Shown here in pieces: positions 33,044-47,522 of a stretch of DNA of 64,000 bases. A model generated the notes under the pieces. The model was not told the DNA's origin. It searched no databases and saw only the letters and a list, made by a program, of their open reading frames with translations. The number at the start of each line of letters is the position of its first letter. Within the stretch, counting starts at the first letter, position 1. The position numbers and the translations under genes are program-made. This DNA is from Dermatemys mawii (lineage: Eukaryota > Chordata > Testudines > Dermatemydidae), in assembly GCA_007922305.1 (NCBI GenBank), contig ML677462.1, positions 192,868 to 256,867 of the forward strand. The letters run 5' to 3'.

Positions 33044-33135
33044 ATTCGCGGAGCCTTTTTCTGTACAACGAGGAAAGCTCCACACACTGAAAGACCTGTG
33101 CTGCAGGGCTAGAGGAGAAGGAAACAACGTCACGC

Positions 33136-33250
33136 GTGTGTGTGTGTGTTGGGGGGGAATCCAGTGCACCATGTGGATGTGTGTATGGGGGGGAATCCAG
33201 CCCTCTGTGTGTGCGGGGGGTGGGGGTGGGGAATCCAATGCACCGTTTGG
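33136..33250 (+). repeat. Tandem GT/G-rich repeat between two tRNA genes
   Basis: Three degenerate units of about 35-50 bp: each has a GTGTGT run, then a G run, then GAATCCA. Fills the spacer between tRNA-Asn and tRNA-Ser. Confidence 0.75.
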
Positions 33251-33291
33251 TTTGTTTCCCCTCCAAAAAGAAATGGCTAAAGCTAAGGAAT

Positions 33292-33373
33292 CGACGAGGA
33301 TGGGATTCGAACCCACGCGTGCAGAGCACAATGGATTAGCAGTCCATCGCCTTAACCACTCGGCCACCTCGTC
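33292..33373 (-). tRNA. tRNA-Ser (anticodon GCT)
   Basis: 82 nt: starts GACGAGGTGGCCGAGTGG, anticodon loop CTGCTAA, long variable arm TGTGCTCTGCACG typical of serine tRNAs, T arm GGGTTCGAATCCC. A T run (TTTCTTTTT) follows downstream. Confidence 0.97.
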
Positions 33374-33484
33374 TGTGGAGGAAAAGGTAGGAACCTGTTC
33401 TTCATGGACTCCGCACCTTGCTCCCACGCCATTCCTTTCCCTCAATACAGGTTGTTTCGGAAAGTGTAAGACACTGTACACGAG

Positions 33485-33556
33485 GGGGATGTAGCTCAGT
33501 GGTAGAGCGCATGCTTCGCATGTATGAGGTCCCTGGTTCAATCCCTGGCATCTCCA
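33485..33556 (+). tRNA. tRNA-Ala (anticodon CGC)
   Basis: 72 nt: GGGGATGTAGCTCAGTGG, anticodon loop TTCGCAT, T arm CCTGGTTCAATCCCTGG, discriminator A. The acceptor contains the G3-U70 pair that marks alanine tRNAs. Followed by a run of nine T, a Pol III terminator. Confidence 0.96.
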
Positions 33557-34099
33557 GTTTTTTTTTCCCCCCTCTTACATCAAGTGGGGGAGGAAAAGGA
33601 GCACGAGGTCAGACAATGACCCACCATCCCACTGCCCCCCTCGATGGGAAGCCTGCCGAAGGAGCAAAGTGTAGCTCATATTTCCCTGCTGCTCTCAGAG
33701 GGGCTCCCCTGCGTGGCTTGCAGCACGTGGGAAAAGAAGCCGCGATTTATAATCCGCAGCTATCCTTTAACATGAAGCCCTTTCAGTCTGGATGGGGGAA
33801 GGAAAGAGCGGCGGACCACTGTCCCAGGGGGCTGGAGGATCACGGGGGTCCGGGGGGCCTTAGAAGCAGTGGGGTGGACGGGACAGCCAGAGAGCTTCAT
33901 GTCGCTGTGTAGCACGCAGAGGTTTCAATCCTTTCTCGAGGTACCCGGGGGTTTCTTTTCAACAGACTCTTAGGAGCAGCACAGGACAGGTCACGTCGGC
34001 AGTTGCTCAGGTAAGAGGATTTTAATCGACTCCTCGTGCGGCCATAGGTCACAGATGTGGAGTTGCACAAGAACTGCAGAAGGGAGACAGCGTCTGTGT

Positions 34100-34171
34100 G
34101 CGTTGGTGGTATAGTGGTTAGCATAGCTGCCTTCCAAGCAGTTGACCCGGGTTCGATTCCCGGCCAACGCA
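34100..34171 (+). tRNA. tRNA-Gly (anticodon TCC)
   Basis: 72 nt: GCGTTGGTGGTATAGTGG, anticodon loop CTTCCAA, T arm CCGGGTTCGATTCCCGG, acceptor end CCAACGC plus A. TTTTT follows within 15 nt. Confidence 0.97.
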
Positions 34172-34585
34172 TAAGATGTATTTTTATTAAAAACTGGATG
34201 TTTAAGGGGGTTAATTTCACACCCACGTTGCCCTTTATTAGCAAATTAGTCACGCAACATACAGATAGAGAAGGAAGCAAGACGCTCCCAGCACCCCAGT
34301 GCTCCCGAAAGCGAGCCGTGAGCCGGGCTGGTCCTGCTGGCATTGCTGTGGTAGTGAAACCCAGCAGTGTCGCCCATCCAGCGTTCCCTTGGCAGGACAC
34401 TTTGCCGCTCTCGCCGGCTGCAAGTGACAGAACGGAAAACTCTGGACAAAGCAAGAACGTGCCAGCGACCCTGGGCTTCAAGTGAATGAAGAGGAAACCG
34501 GATTAGATTCGAATCTCTCACCGCACGCCACTAGTACAGGAAGAGGAAGATGTAGAAGACCCATTTAGAAAAATACCAAACACGT

Positions 34586-34657
34586 AGCAGAGTGGCGCAG
34601 CGGAAGCGTGCTGGGCCCATAACCCAGAGGTCGATGGATCGAAACCATCCTCTGCTA
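34586..34657 (+). tRNA. Initiator tRNA-Met (anticodon CAT)
   Basis: 72 nt: AGCAGAGTGGCGCAGCGG, anticodon stem with GGG/CCC pairs around CCATAA and the A1-T72 acceptor pair, both initiator hallmarks; T arm GATGGATCGAAACCATC. TTTT follows (CACCTTTTCTG). Decodes the start codon and does not serve elongation. Confidence 0.98.
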
Positions 34658-36289
34658 GGTCACCTTTTCTGTTCTATTCCCCACCAGGGCCAGAACGTTT
34701 TTCTGTCTTTTATTTTTTCTACATAGCACAAAAACACATTTTCGCTCGCTATTTCCTCTTTGGCAATAAGAAGAGATGGGTTTACATATGGCAGAGTGTG
34801 TTTTGGTGTTTATTTCAGTCTGTGCTGCCTTGTTCCACAGACAAAAGTTGGGTTTTTGTTGGTTGCTGTCTTGTCTTGCTGTAGTTAATGTGCTTGGAAG
34901 AGCTAGAAATCTGGTTTGAAAATGCTACACCACTGTAAGGTTTGTGGTCACGCGTTGGTAGTTTGGATTGATTAAAATGCTTTTGCTACTCCACACCCAC
35001 TTTGCATTGTTTCACAACTGGTTACTCGTGTGCCTTCCCTGTTTAAATGCTGACCCACATCCGAGCAGCCGGCTTTGTGAATCCAGCTCATAGCAGAGTT
35101 ACAGATTCCAAGTCTATTGCAGTGGCTACTCCTAAAACTAAAGATGGAAACCGGCTTCCTCGCCCAACCCCACACCAGTATGCACCTAGGAGCTTGAAGA
35201 ATATATGATCCACAACACTGACTCCAGAATGAAGTGGAGGGGGGCTGCCTTTGGGATCTCATTGATTGAGGGGGGGGCGAGGGGCACAAAAAACAATCTT
35301 GAGAACCCACTAAAAACTATCATGCTCCAGAACATGTGAAGACCCTGAAAATCCCAGGTCTGCAACACCGCAGTGGATCCACAGATCCTGAACCAACACC
35401 ACAAGATTGCCCCATAGCCTGCTGGTGATTTTAGCAATAGGCACCCTGAAGTCTTGCACTCCACTAAAGGTACTGCTGTCAGGAACAGCTGCAGCGTCCC
35501 TGACTGAGCCAGATAAATTATTTAAGCCAGAAAGAGACATAGGCAGTTGTTAAGTACACTGGGTGAATTCCAGTTTGGCTTTTACATTGCACCCTATCTC
35601 CCCGGCTTGTGCCTGGTTCGGGATTTCCCAATCTGCTCCTGGTTCTCACCTGCCTGCCTCATACCGAATTCCTACCCTTGGTCTTTGACTCCAGCTCTGA
35701 CTCTAGATTTGATCCAGGCTCCTGCTCTGACAACCATTCTGCAGTTTTGACAATGACACCATACTCGGGGGGGCGGGGGGGGGGGAGAGTGGAGGGGAAG
35801 GTATCATAGTTTGCTCAGTGCCCTGCGTTGCTTGCTATCTCTTCAAGTAGGTACTGACCCATGAGGCAAATCGCCCAAGTGAGGCAACAGAGACATTTCA
35901 CAACGCATAAAATGTAGAAAGTCATGCATATGGGATGAAAATTATACTAATTTTCCACAAGACTTGGTGGTATTTCACAACAAAATTGATTTAAACCAGT
36001 TATTGCACATTTATATTGGATAGCATGTTGTACTGATCACCAGATCCTATAAATGAGAATTAGAGGGCAAAGATAGCACATTGGCAGATCCCTTGCAAGG
36101 TAGTACTTCTCGGGGCCTTCCTATCAGGACACCCCCCACTTCCTGCAATTCATCAGCACTCCCAGGCAGCCAGTAAAGAACTCTTACTTAATTTGTAACG
36201 AAAGAGGTGCTAGGTCTGAAGCAATTTTACATTCATAACTGATACAGCGAACCTAGCTCTAGGTTCTGCGCAGGATCTAAAATCAGCCT
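34658..36289. other. Intergenic DNA, no gene seen
   Basis: A/T-rich sequence without recognised genes; a G run lies at 35766-35785. Weak open frames on both strands have no recognisable domains. Confidence 0.5.
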
Positions 36290-36841
<552 letters not shown>

Positions 36842-36882
36842 AATCTCCAGCCCAGGAGGCGGCACAGCTATTGTAACCCAAA

Positions 36883-36898
36883 GGTCCTTTTAAGGACC
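36883..36898 (+). terminator. Histone 3' stem-loop of H4 at 36530
   Basis: GGTCCTTTTAAGGACC: the stem keeps full pairing through compensatory changes relative to the GGCTCT form; loop UUUA. A downstream GGAAAGAGCTG element (about 36914) matches the U7 snRNA target type. Confidence 0.96.
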
Positions 36899-37075
36899 AC
36901 CCACTTTTGCATGGAAAGAGCTGGGACTGCCAGGTACAGCAATCTAGATGCTTGTATTTTACTAGTGGTGCAAATACATATGTCTAGGTTAATAGAGTTA
37001 CTTTCATTTGTATTAACGGGATAGCTCTTGCTAACACAACAGTGGGTAAACCAGGGTCCATAGGTCACGTGATCC

Positions 37076-37379
37076 TGAGTGGGGTGGTTAGAGTAGGGGG
37101 ATCTCAGGAGGGGACAGTTAAGGAACAAAGAACAGGATGACTTTGGTGGGGCTCCGGGGTAGCAGAGTGGGAGGGTCTCCAGAGGGGATGATCAAGGGAC
37201 AAGGGGTGGGGCTTGGATGCGTCGGGAGTTCTGAGGGGGATAGTCAGTGCGTGGGAAGTTGGGGGGGGTTGGATAAGGGATGGGGTTGCCTGTTTGGGGC
37301 ACAGCCTTCCCTACCCAGCCCTCTGCACAATTTTTTAACCCCAGTGTTGCCCTCGGGCCAAGAAGTTTGCCCACCCTGA
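37076..37379. mobile_element. hAT-like element, family B (copy 4, reverse)
   Basis: The right end GGGCCAAGAAGTTTGCCCAC.CCTG matches the family B start in reverse; the interior G-rich degenerate minisatellite resembles copy 1. The left boundary is uncertain. A further hAT-like fragment with ends CACTGAG and TTGAGAACCACTG lies at about 37386-37473. Confidence 0.55.
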
Positions 37380-37479
37380 TCTAGACCACTGAGTCTTCAA
37401 ATATAAATGGAAAAAAAGTCCACAGTTTTTGATTGGCCTGGTGGTCTGTGGACTGAAACTAGTTGAGAACCACTGACCA

Positions 37480-38498
37480 TTTAGAATGGGGAAAAAAATC
37501 ACTCTCAAAAATTGTCCCCTCATTCTTTTCTTGATACCAAAACAGCAATTGCCCTGCAGCTGAAGAGATGAAACGCTATAAGGACTGCTCTTAAATGCTC
37601 TTATCTGTTGACTTCTCTCTGCAGAAAACGTTAGGAGACACCCCTTGTGATAGAAATCCTTGGATTTGTGGCTAATGTCTGGCCTTTCTTTGGGGATTGA
37701 AATCTTCCTTCTCTGCTATCCAGTTGAAACATTTGGGCCCTAGTTTGTAACAAATTAGCTTCCTTGCATTCACCAGGAAACTGCTATTGTGTGATGGGAA
37801 ATCTGGTATTTTCATAACCTAATGGTGACTGTAAACTGAAATACTAAAATAGTCACGATATGCTTTCCCCAAAGAATGGTCTCAAAGTCCTCTAAATTTT
37901 ATCTTCCTATTCCACTCATTTGTGATCTGACACATGTGCCACTTCCTTTCACCTCAGCTCTATGAACCTGCTGTAAAAGCTTGTTCTGCAGATTACACTA
38001 GTCTTGTTCCCAACTTGTGCAGAACTGCAACTTGCTGAGATCCTGCAAGTATCGCTGGTCTGCGGCTAAGCAACACAACAGATGTCTAATAGAGCCTGTC
38101 ACTGAGAATGGTTTTAGTTTCTTCTTGGCTATTTTTAACAGCACTTTTTCTGTGCCCAAAAAAGAATTCTAATTGAAAATTCATATCTTGAGCTCTCAGA
38201 TACCCTGCCGCTGGTGTCCTTTCTGAAATGCCACTGATAAAAGCTGACCTCCATGTGACGTCTTTAGCTAAAAAACCTCCTGTCAACCCACTACCCAACT
38301 GGATAAGACTGTTTCACCTATTCCCTGTCATCGTTATCTACGTGCCCTGTGAGAGGGCACTTGTTTGTTTCATAAATTTGCCTAACTTGGGATTCCCTCG
38401 GGGCCCATACATTCTGCAGTCCGCCCCCCGCAGTCTGCAAGCATTAGCAATAGCTAAGACTTTTTCTCAGTAAGTCAGTATGATACACAACAAATCAT
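37480..38498. other. Intergenic DNA, no gene seen
   Basis: A/T-rich unique-looking sequence lying where an H4 gene would be expected downstream of the orphan promoter at 38499-38668. No H4 coding remnant or hairpin was recognised. Confidence 0.5.
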
Positions 38499-38668
38499 CC
38501 GAAATCGGAGCAGAGGGAGAACTGCCACGGCAGGAACTCTCTCTCCTGTCCCCGTCTCAGACCTGCTGGGTGACGCAAGTCTATACCCACCAATCACTCA
38601 CCGACTATCGCGACCCACACCCTTCCCGCCAATTATTAGTCAGCCGTTAACTTTAAATTTGGAGCGCG
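38499..38668 (-). promoter_or_regulatory. Orphan H4-type promoter (minus strand)
   Basis: Minus strand reads GCGCTCCAAATTTAAAGTTA, TAATTGGCGGG (inverted CCAAT), GTGATTGGTGGG (inverted CCAAT) and CAGTTCTCCCTCTGCTCCGA. The last block matches site II of the active gene (CAGTTCTCCCTCTGGTCGGA) at 18 of 20 bases. No H4 gene follows. Confidence 0.65.
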
Positions 38669-39289
38669 GACTTATTCCTGAACATGCGCAGAAAGGACAC
38701 GGAATAAACACTGGTCTCCATCTCCACGCGCTGCATGGGGGGGGGAAGGAGTTCGACTCCGGGTTGTAGGACCCAGGAACCGGACTCCCCCTCGCCCCCC
38801 TTTACAGTATCGATCCGGAGACCTGCTGCAGCCGGCTCCCCAGCGGCCCGCGCTGTGGCAAGCCGCTGTTTGACATTTACTCAATGGGGAGGAGGAAACT
38901 CTAAAACAGAGACATAGGGAAAAACTTCATGCCCTTCTCCTCAGAATCGCTCCTGCAGCTCCCCTCATTCTTGGGCTTCCCCAACTCGAAGCCTTTTCGC
39001 TCCCCTTCCCCCCCGCCCCACCGTGTAAACAGAATTCTCTTCCTAACAGTATGGGGGCAATGAGTTTTGAGTAAACGGAAATCCCTCCGAAAAAGCTGTT
39101 CAGTGAGTTAACTACATCCTTAAAGTTACCCTTATCTTCGCTGGGCTGGAAACCGGCTTTAAACGCCCCCCTCCCAAAACTTTGACTTCGATTATTGCGT
39201 TCGAACAAGCCGATTTACTATTCATATAAACGTCTTCACTTCTGTCTAGAACCAGCAGTGAAACAAGCTCTTTCCATGTAAGAGTGGGC
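38669..39289. other. GC-rich intergenic DNA
   Basis: No gene recognised. Lies upstream of the orphan promoter and downstream of the H4 at 39348. Confidence 0.5.
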
Positions 39290-39305
39290 GGCCCTTAAAA
39301 GAGCC
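39290..39305 (-). terminator. Histone 3' stem-loop of H4 at 39348
   Basis: Minus-strand GGCTCTTTTAAGGGCC: same fold, but one stem pair is a U-G wobble. Loop UUUA. Confidence 0.92.
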
Positions 39306-39347
39306 TTTGGGTTGAACAAAATGCGTTTTACGTTTTAAAGAAATGAA

Positions 39348-39965
<618 letters not shown>

Positions 39966-40051
39966 TAATCCACTTGGGGATGGGGATGGGGATGCGGGGG
40001 AAAAAAGCAGAAGGGAGAATGTATTTCTCACTGATCCAGATCCCTGTAGGA

Positions 40052-40260
40052 CAGTGGGTCTCTCACTTGTGTACTAGTGATCCCCTTTACCCCTCTGAGT
40101 GTGACCCTTATAAATTAAAAACACTTTTAAAGACATTGAACACCATTATCAGGGCTTGATGCAAAGCGGAGTTTGGGTTGAAGGCTGATAGCTGATGACC
40201 CCCCATATAATAAACTCACAATCCCCTGAGGGGTCCTGGCCCCTAGTTTGAGAACCCCTG
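40052..40260. mobile_element. hAT-like MITE with perfect 8-bp target duplication
   Basis: Ends CAGTGGGTCTCTCAC and AGTTTGAGAACCCCTG are inverted matches; CTGTAGGA flanks both sides (40044-40051 and 40261-40268). 209 bp, noncoding. Confidence 0.85.
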
Positions 40261-40268
40261 CTGTAGGA

Positions 40269-41369
40269 CTTTGGAACCAGCCCTGAATGGAATGAGCCAT
40301 GGGGGTAGGAGACGAAAGGGCCACACTGATTCTGGAACAAGTTGTACTGTAGGGGGTCCTGAGAGCCACTGAACCAAATCGTAAACGCTGGATATCAGGG
40401 GTGGCCACATGTGGCCCGCCAGCCATTTTTATCTGACCCATGAGCTTGGGCCAGGGGCGCAGTACCAGTCAAATTCAGACTTACTTTTTGTTGAAGACAG
40501 AGACAGAGATTCTAAAGAATAGTTACTATTTCAGTGAATCTGATATGCAGAATGAAAGAACGGAAAGGGTTATACTTTGCCAATCTGTCCTAACAGGGTA
40601 TGGTGGAGAAGATGAAAGAATGGGAGATAAAAGGCAGGGCTGAGGGATGATTAATTCCTCTGTTCCACTTCCTGGCTGCCATGGTAGGGATTGTCCATAT
40701 GACTGTACAGATCCTGTGAAGGTAAATACCCACAAGACAAACTGCCTGGAAGGTCAGACTGACAGCTTCTGATCTGGCCCTTCGTTGGTCCCAGCACTTT
40801 AAGCCCAGGAGTGCAACAAGATCGACTCTCTTGCCAATGATGCGCTGACCTATTGGCTGGTATTTGAATGCCTGACCCTGGCTTTGACCCTTGATTCCAG
40901 GGGTACTGGGACAATTTGTATAGTGGGGGCACTGGGAGCCAGTGGAAACCCTGCGTATGATGGAAACCACTTCTAGCCAGGGGTGTGTGGCAGCCCCCCT
41001 AACTCCAGCATCTATGCCCCATACACACCACTCTACTAGTCTTTGTGCAAAATATGCCTTGCGAGGTGTCATTTGAAAACCATGTGCAGTGCCATTCTGT
41101 GTGAAGTTAGTATGATGTCGGTGGCATAGATGCAAACCCACCTGACCTGGATTAGTGAAATCTGTTCAAGCAGGCATTAAGCAAAGGGCAAATTGACCCC
41201 TCTAGCCAGGTGTCATCAAAATGGATGGGTCATCACCTATCAAAAGGCCTTTCTTTGGCAGAAACAGAGCTGCGTGATTACCAAGGGCTTGGGTACCAGT
41301 TACTGAGGGATCAAAAAAAGTGCCATAGAAGCAGTTCAGTATGGAATAAAGTTATTAATACTAAACAGG
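40269..41369. other. Intergenic DNA with repeat fragments
   Basis: GGGGTGGCCACATGTGGCCC near 40397 resembles a hAT-type end. No gene recognised. Confidence 0.5.
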
Positions 41370-41560
41370 TCAATCCTTCAGAGGGGTGGCCCTGTTAGTC
41401 TCTAACGTGCCAAAAGGACTCATTGTTTTTGCTGCCACAGACTAACAGATTTATTGGGGCTATAACTCACTTCATCAGATGCATGGAGTAAAAAATACAG
41501 TTGGCAGGTATAAATATATAGCACATGAAAAGATGGGAGTTGCCTTACCAAGCATGTGCG
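41370..41560 (-). mobile_element. tRNA-type SINE fragment
   Basis: GTGGCCCTGTTAGTCTCTAA and AACTCACTTCATCAGATGCA are conserved words of a common turtle-type SINE and its tail. A G run follows at 41569-41578. 41561-42262 holds only a short (TAA)n run at about 41923-41938. Confidence 0.6.
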
Positions 41561-42262
41561 GTGTGTGGGGGGGGGGGGGCAAGGGAGTCAGTGCTAACAA
41601 GGCCAGTTCTATCAGAGTGAATGTGGTCCATTCCCGACTGTTCACAAAAAGGGGTGAGTATCAACAGAGGAAAAATCACACTTTGTAGTGACACATCTGT
41701 GCCCAGTAATTGCTTCAGCTTCCTGGGGCTGTCTGTAGGCAAGGACTGGCCTGTCCCCCAAGTTTTGTGAGCGTGAGGGATCACCTTCCAGGACACGTTG
41801 TAGGGCCTTGATGAGCCACATCCACACTGATAGAATTGGCCTCGTTAGCACTTGACCCCACCCCACCTCCAACTTGGTAAGACCACTCCCATTTTATGCC
41901 CAAATACATTTGTTAGTCTCTAATAATAATAATAATAAGTGTCACAAGGACTCCTGGCTGGTTTTAGGTGAATATTAGCAGAACTTTTTGTTTCCTTCTG
42001 TCACAGAAAATCTGCCATTTGAATTCTTTCCCGACCAGCGAAACTCCTAGGAGGGATTCATTCCCAAAGTATTTTGTAAATGCAAACACTGTAATAACTG
42101 ACTGTAACAATTGACCGAAGGGGCCGAGAGATCTTAGGCTCAGGATTCCCACTGCCCGGGGAGACCCTTCTGCAGGTCACCCGTGTGTTAAGAGCCATGA
42201 GCAAGAGGCGGAAACGAAGCTGCTTAGCATTAAAGAGACAAGCGCAGGCCTTTTCGTAAGCC

Positions 42263-42336
42263 GGCGCCGTGGCTTAGTTGGTTAAAGCGCCTGTCTAGTA
42301 AACAGGAGATCCTGGGTTCGAATCCCAGCGGTGCCT
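42263..42336 (+). tRNA. tRNA-Thr (anticodon AGT)
   Basis: 74 nt: GGCGCCGTGGCTTAGTTGG, anticodon loop CTAGTAA, T arm CTGGGTTCGAATCCCAG, acceptor end CGGTGCC plus T; TTTT follows at once. The truncated relative at 17891-17933 shares its 5' half. Confidence 0.97.
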
Positions 42337-42720
42337 TTTCACGAGCCGAATCTTTAACCACCATCCCGCACCGCACGCGGATGGACCCCGCTCCCCGGGT
42401 TCCTTCCCCTTTTGTGGTCCCCGGTGCTTTGCAAACCGGCCGGTCACCAGCGCGAGTTTATTGCGAGAGAGGCCAGGTCGGGGTGCGGCGCTTTTCCTGC
42501 TCTGCAGCCCCGGCCTCCTCCGCGCGACCCCGGTTTGCTTTTATCGGGCTGGGGCCCAAAACTTTCAGCCTCAGGGGCCAGCAAAGAAACCCAGCTCGTC
42601 TGGCCGGCCGGCGTCATGGCTGCCCCCAGGAAACGCGCATGGAGGGAGAAACGTGAAGCTGTAGCAATCTGCTGCTCCCACAAATTGTTGTGCAGCAAGT
42701 CTTTAAAAATATATATATCC

Positions 42721-42792
42721 TTCCCTGACCGGGAATCGAACCCGGGCCGCGGCGGTGAGAGCGCCGAATCCTAACCACTAGACCACCAGGGA
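42721..42792 (-). tRNA. tRNA-Glu (anticodon CTC)
   Basis: 72 nt: TCCCTGGTGGTCTAGTGG, anticodon loop CTCTCAC, T arm CCCGGGTTCGATTCCCGG, discriminator A. Downstream on the minus strand an AT repeat is followed by TTTTT. Confidence 0.97.
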
Positions 42793-43937
42793 GGTGTTAG
42801 AAAAGCCTTTCTACAAGCCGCTATAATTCCCTGTTCCGTGTGAACACCCGCTGCACAAAGAGTTTCCCTTCTCTCAGCGAACGCCGAATTCAGACCCAGC
42901 GGAGTCATAGCACTTCGCCAGCGAAGGAATTCGGTCACTGCAGGGATAAAACCCTGTCAGCAGAGACTCTCCCCGCCAGTCTCTTTGTCCTCCTTGGTGA
43001 CAGACTTGAATTCGCGGAGGAAAAAACACTCCGCAGAGGGACACGGTCACTCCTTCCCTTCGGGCGGATTTGGGTGCGGGAACCGGACTACAGGATGCTG
43101 GCAGGAGGTGCCGTGTTTCAGGGTGTGTGTGAGTGGGGCAGGGGGTTGTTTAGGAACCGACTTTGTTGAGAAGCCTCTGTACCGACGTGTCAAGATGTTT
43201 GACTGAACTTGGAGGCCCCGAGGTCGGACGGTAGATCGGAGAATTATTTATTTTCTGAGCTTCTGCAATGAGTTCATCCCTGTTCCCGCCTCCCCAGCCA
43301 TTTGCAGGTCAACCCACCCTCCAGTGAAGGGGGCGGCGTAGAATAAAAGGACGCCTGTTCTTTACCCTGTGCTCTAAACAAGAGAAGCTGAAAATACGGA
43401 GCCAGAAACGTGCGCTCAAACCGACTCTGAATCTTTACTCGGTTGTTGCAGGCCCGATTTCGAAAGAGGCTTCAAAGCAAAGCCAGAAAAAAGCTGGTTA
43501 TGAAACAAAGATTTGAGATTCCTTTCCTCGGCCTAGAGGAACTCACTGTGGCCGCCTCAATACTCCAGCCAGTTATTATCGTATCAAATTATTTGCCTGG
43601 TTTCTTCTTCCCTTAACACCAGATCTCCCCTGGACACACTGGAAACCTAGCTGAGCTGTTTTTAAAATCGGGTCTTAAACTTGAAATGGTCGTGTTTGGT
43701 ATATAGCGAAAAGCGGTTTAAGGACTTCGGGTATTGCCTTATAAAAAGGCAGCAAGAGGTTAAATTGAAGCTTTTTCTACCTTTGCGATAGAAATACATT
43801 TAATTGTGATAGTGTAGGACGCAGAGTATCATATGATCTTTGTAATGATTTGACTCTGGTTCCGCGAAGGCACGTAGCCAGTGTAACCCTGTTCTAGGAG
43901 AGGGACAGATTTCAGCTCCTCAAGGTGGTTACGTGGT
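42793..43937. other. Intergenic DNA, no gene seen
   Basis: Mixed-composition sequence between tRNA-Glu and the H3 gene. No recognised element. Confidence 0.5.
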
Positions 43938-43953
43938 GGCTCTTAGAAGAGCC
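43938..43953 (-). terminator. Histone 3' stem-loop of H3 at 44002
   Basis: Minus-strand GGCTCTTCTAAGAGCC, the same UCUA-loop variant as the other H3 gene. Confidence 0.95.
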
Positions 43954-44001
43954 TTTGGGGGGTTGTTTTGGGGAAGCCCACTGGCTCCGACGCAGGTGGC
44001 T

Positions 44002-44427
<426 letters not shown>

Positions 44428-44474
44428 CTACGAACCTCACTCCACTCTAACCACAGAACAATAAACATGTAGCA

Positions 44475-44590
44475 GCTGCTGAGCACAATTTATAGCCCAG
44501 CCCTGGCTCCTGATTGGCTAGAAACAGCAAGGGCGACCGTTGAGGAGTTTAAATTTCCCGGGCTCAGCACGGATTGGGGAGAAGTGATTA
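44475..44590 (-). promoter_or_regulatory. H3 promoter (gene at 44002)
   Basis: Minus strand: CCCAATCCGTGCTGAGCCCG, GGGAAATTTAAAC, TAGCCAATCAGGAGCC and GGCTATAAATTGTG, matching the other H3 promoter element by element. Confidence 0.85.
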
Positions 44591-44639
44591 AAGTCATCCG
44601 TTTTCACTCTCTAGATCAGAGAGCTAAAGCCACTGGGGA

Positions 44640-45070
44640 CAGAGGGGCCACGGGGGGTGCTTGTTCACTGCCTGGGGGGATGGAGGGTACACATTAAGAG
44701 AGGCTCAGTACCTAGGGAGGGATAAAGGCGACACGGGGTGGGGGGGCGGGGGTGCCTGCTCAGTGCTTGGAGGGGCTTGGCCATGCTCAGTACCTGGAAG
44801 AATAAAGAGGACACAAGGAGGAACTTTGCTCAATACTGGGGGCACGGAGGAGCACTTGTGGGGATATAGGAGCACTCGGGGGGCACACTCAGTACCCGGG
44901 AGGGAGAGGGAAGAAGAGGGGGTTTGCTCAGTGAGAGGGGTGCCATAGAGGGGCACTCTGGGGGCTGTGTGATCAGTACCCGGAGGGGGATAGAGGGGAA
45001 GCCGGGGCACGTTCAGTGCCTGGGGGGCATAGAGGGGTATTCTGGGGGTTGTGTGCTCAGTGCCCATGGG
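44640..45070 (+). repeat. Degenerate G-rich minisatellite
   Basis: Diverged tandem units marked by GCTCAGTACC or GTTCAGTGCC, CATAGAGGGG and TTCTGGGGG, about 60 bp each. Open frames across it are composition artefacts. 45071-46217 has no recognised gene. Confidence 0.65.
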
Positions 45071-46217
45071 GACGGGGGCTTGCTCAAGTGCCTCTGCTCT
45101 GCGCTTTCTGCGCCGCCAGCAAATTTTCAGTGACTCGCAGCAGAGGCAGATGAGCGTTTTGAATTTCACCGGCTGCGCGGGGAGTGGCCAGAGATACATC
45201 CCCAACCCTCCCTCCCATAAGGACACGCAGGGGCCGGGCCCTGGGCCTCCTTCGCTCATTGGCTGGCAGTATGGCGCGCAGCCGTTTGTAGCGTTTGAAT
45301 TTGCCGGGCTGGAGGCAATTCCACCCCCCATATACACACACACATCCCACCCGCTTCCCTCCACAGCAGCTCGATGAGATTCCGCTGCGCTGCAGGAGAA
45401 GGGTCGGTGGCTGGGCCATGTCCCTGGACGGGAGACAGCGGCTCATCCAGAACCCACCGCCCCGCATCCTTAAAGAGCCGCATCCGAAGCCGGGGGTATC
45501 TGCCCCTAGCAATGGGCACCGCAGCCCCCAGCAAGGCCTGGCCTGCGTCTGCGTGGAAGGGGAGTAAAAGCCTTGGTGGGCTTTGAAATAAAACAAATCG
45601 CGCCCGCAAGGCACGGGCCAGGGACGCCCCCCATCCCCGCAGTGCTCCCTCGATTATTCCACCGCCCTCTTGCTCTGAGAAGCCAGCGGCACCGAGCAGC
45701 AGCTCTCTCCTCCCATTGACTTGCTGCTTGCATCCCCGCTCACTGGTCAGTTCCAGGCCTCGTTGCCCGCCCAGCCCGAGATCCAGGAGCAAATGCACCA
45801 TTATTCCCCCTCTTCCTGCTTTCATTCCCTCTACAACATTGACTCCTGGCAGAAGACAAGACACTGGGCTAGAGAATCTCACTTTGGTTTCACCCAGTAT
45901 GGCCGTTTTCTTATTGTTCTTCACCCTGATAGGACTTAACAGCTCCTACAGGCAAGGATAGCACAACCTGACTGGAGAACTTGGATCTCTTGTGTCGTAC
46001 CGTCCCCCAGACCTGCTAAAGGAGCTTAGTCCTTGTTCACATTACCAGCAGCACCATTTCCAGTTTTCAGAGATCTATTAATATATTCTTGTCACTCATT
46101 TTCTCCCAGAACAGCACCCTGGCTTTTTTGATTTTTCATGTTCCCTTAGCAATACGTCCCCATAAACCCTGAACTGACATAACAGGAATGAACAGCTCTT
46201 TGCCTGACATTGTGAGT

Positions 46218-46233
46218 GGCTCTGAAAAGAGCC
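46218..46233 (-). terminator. Histone 3' stem-loop of H2A at 46299
   Basis: Minus-strand GGCTCTTTTCAGAGCC; loop UUUC, the only such loop among the 13 copies. Confidence 0.96.
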
Positions 46234-46298
46234 TTTGGGGTTGAGATGCTGAGTGACAGGGAATTGCCTATCTGTCGAAGGTAGGAGCAGAAACCAGC

Positions 46299-47474
<1,176 letters not shown>

Positions 47475-47506
47475 CCAGTCTCTTTGCTCTAAAAAAACAA
47501 CACAAC

Positions 47507-47522
47507 GGCTCTTTTAAGAGCC
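47507..47522 (+). terminator. Histone 3' stem-loop of H2B at 47094
   Basis: GGCTCTTTTAAGAGCC, 33 nt after the stop codon, preceded by an A/C-rich stretch; AAGAGAGCTC follows as a downstream element. Confidence 0.97.
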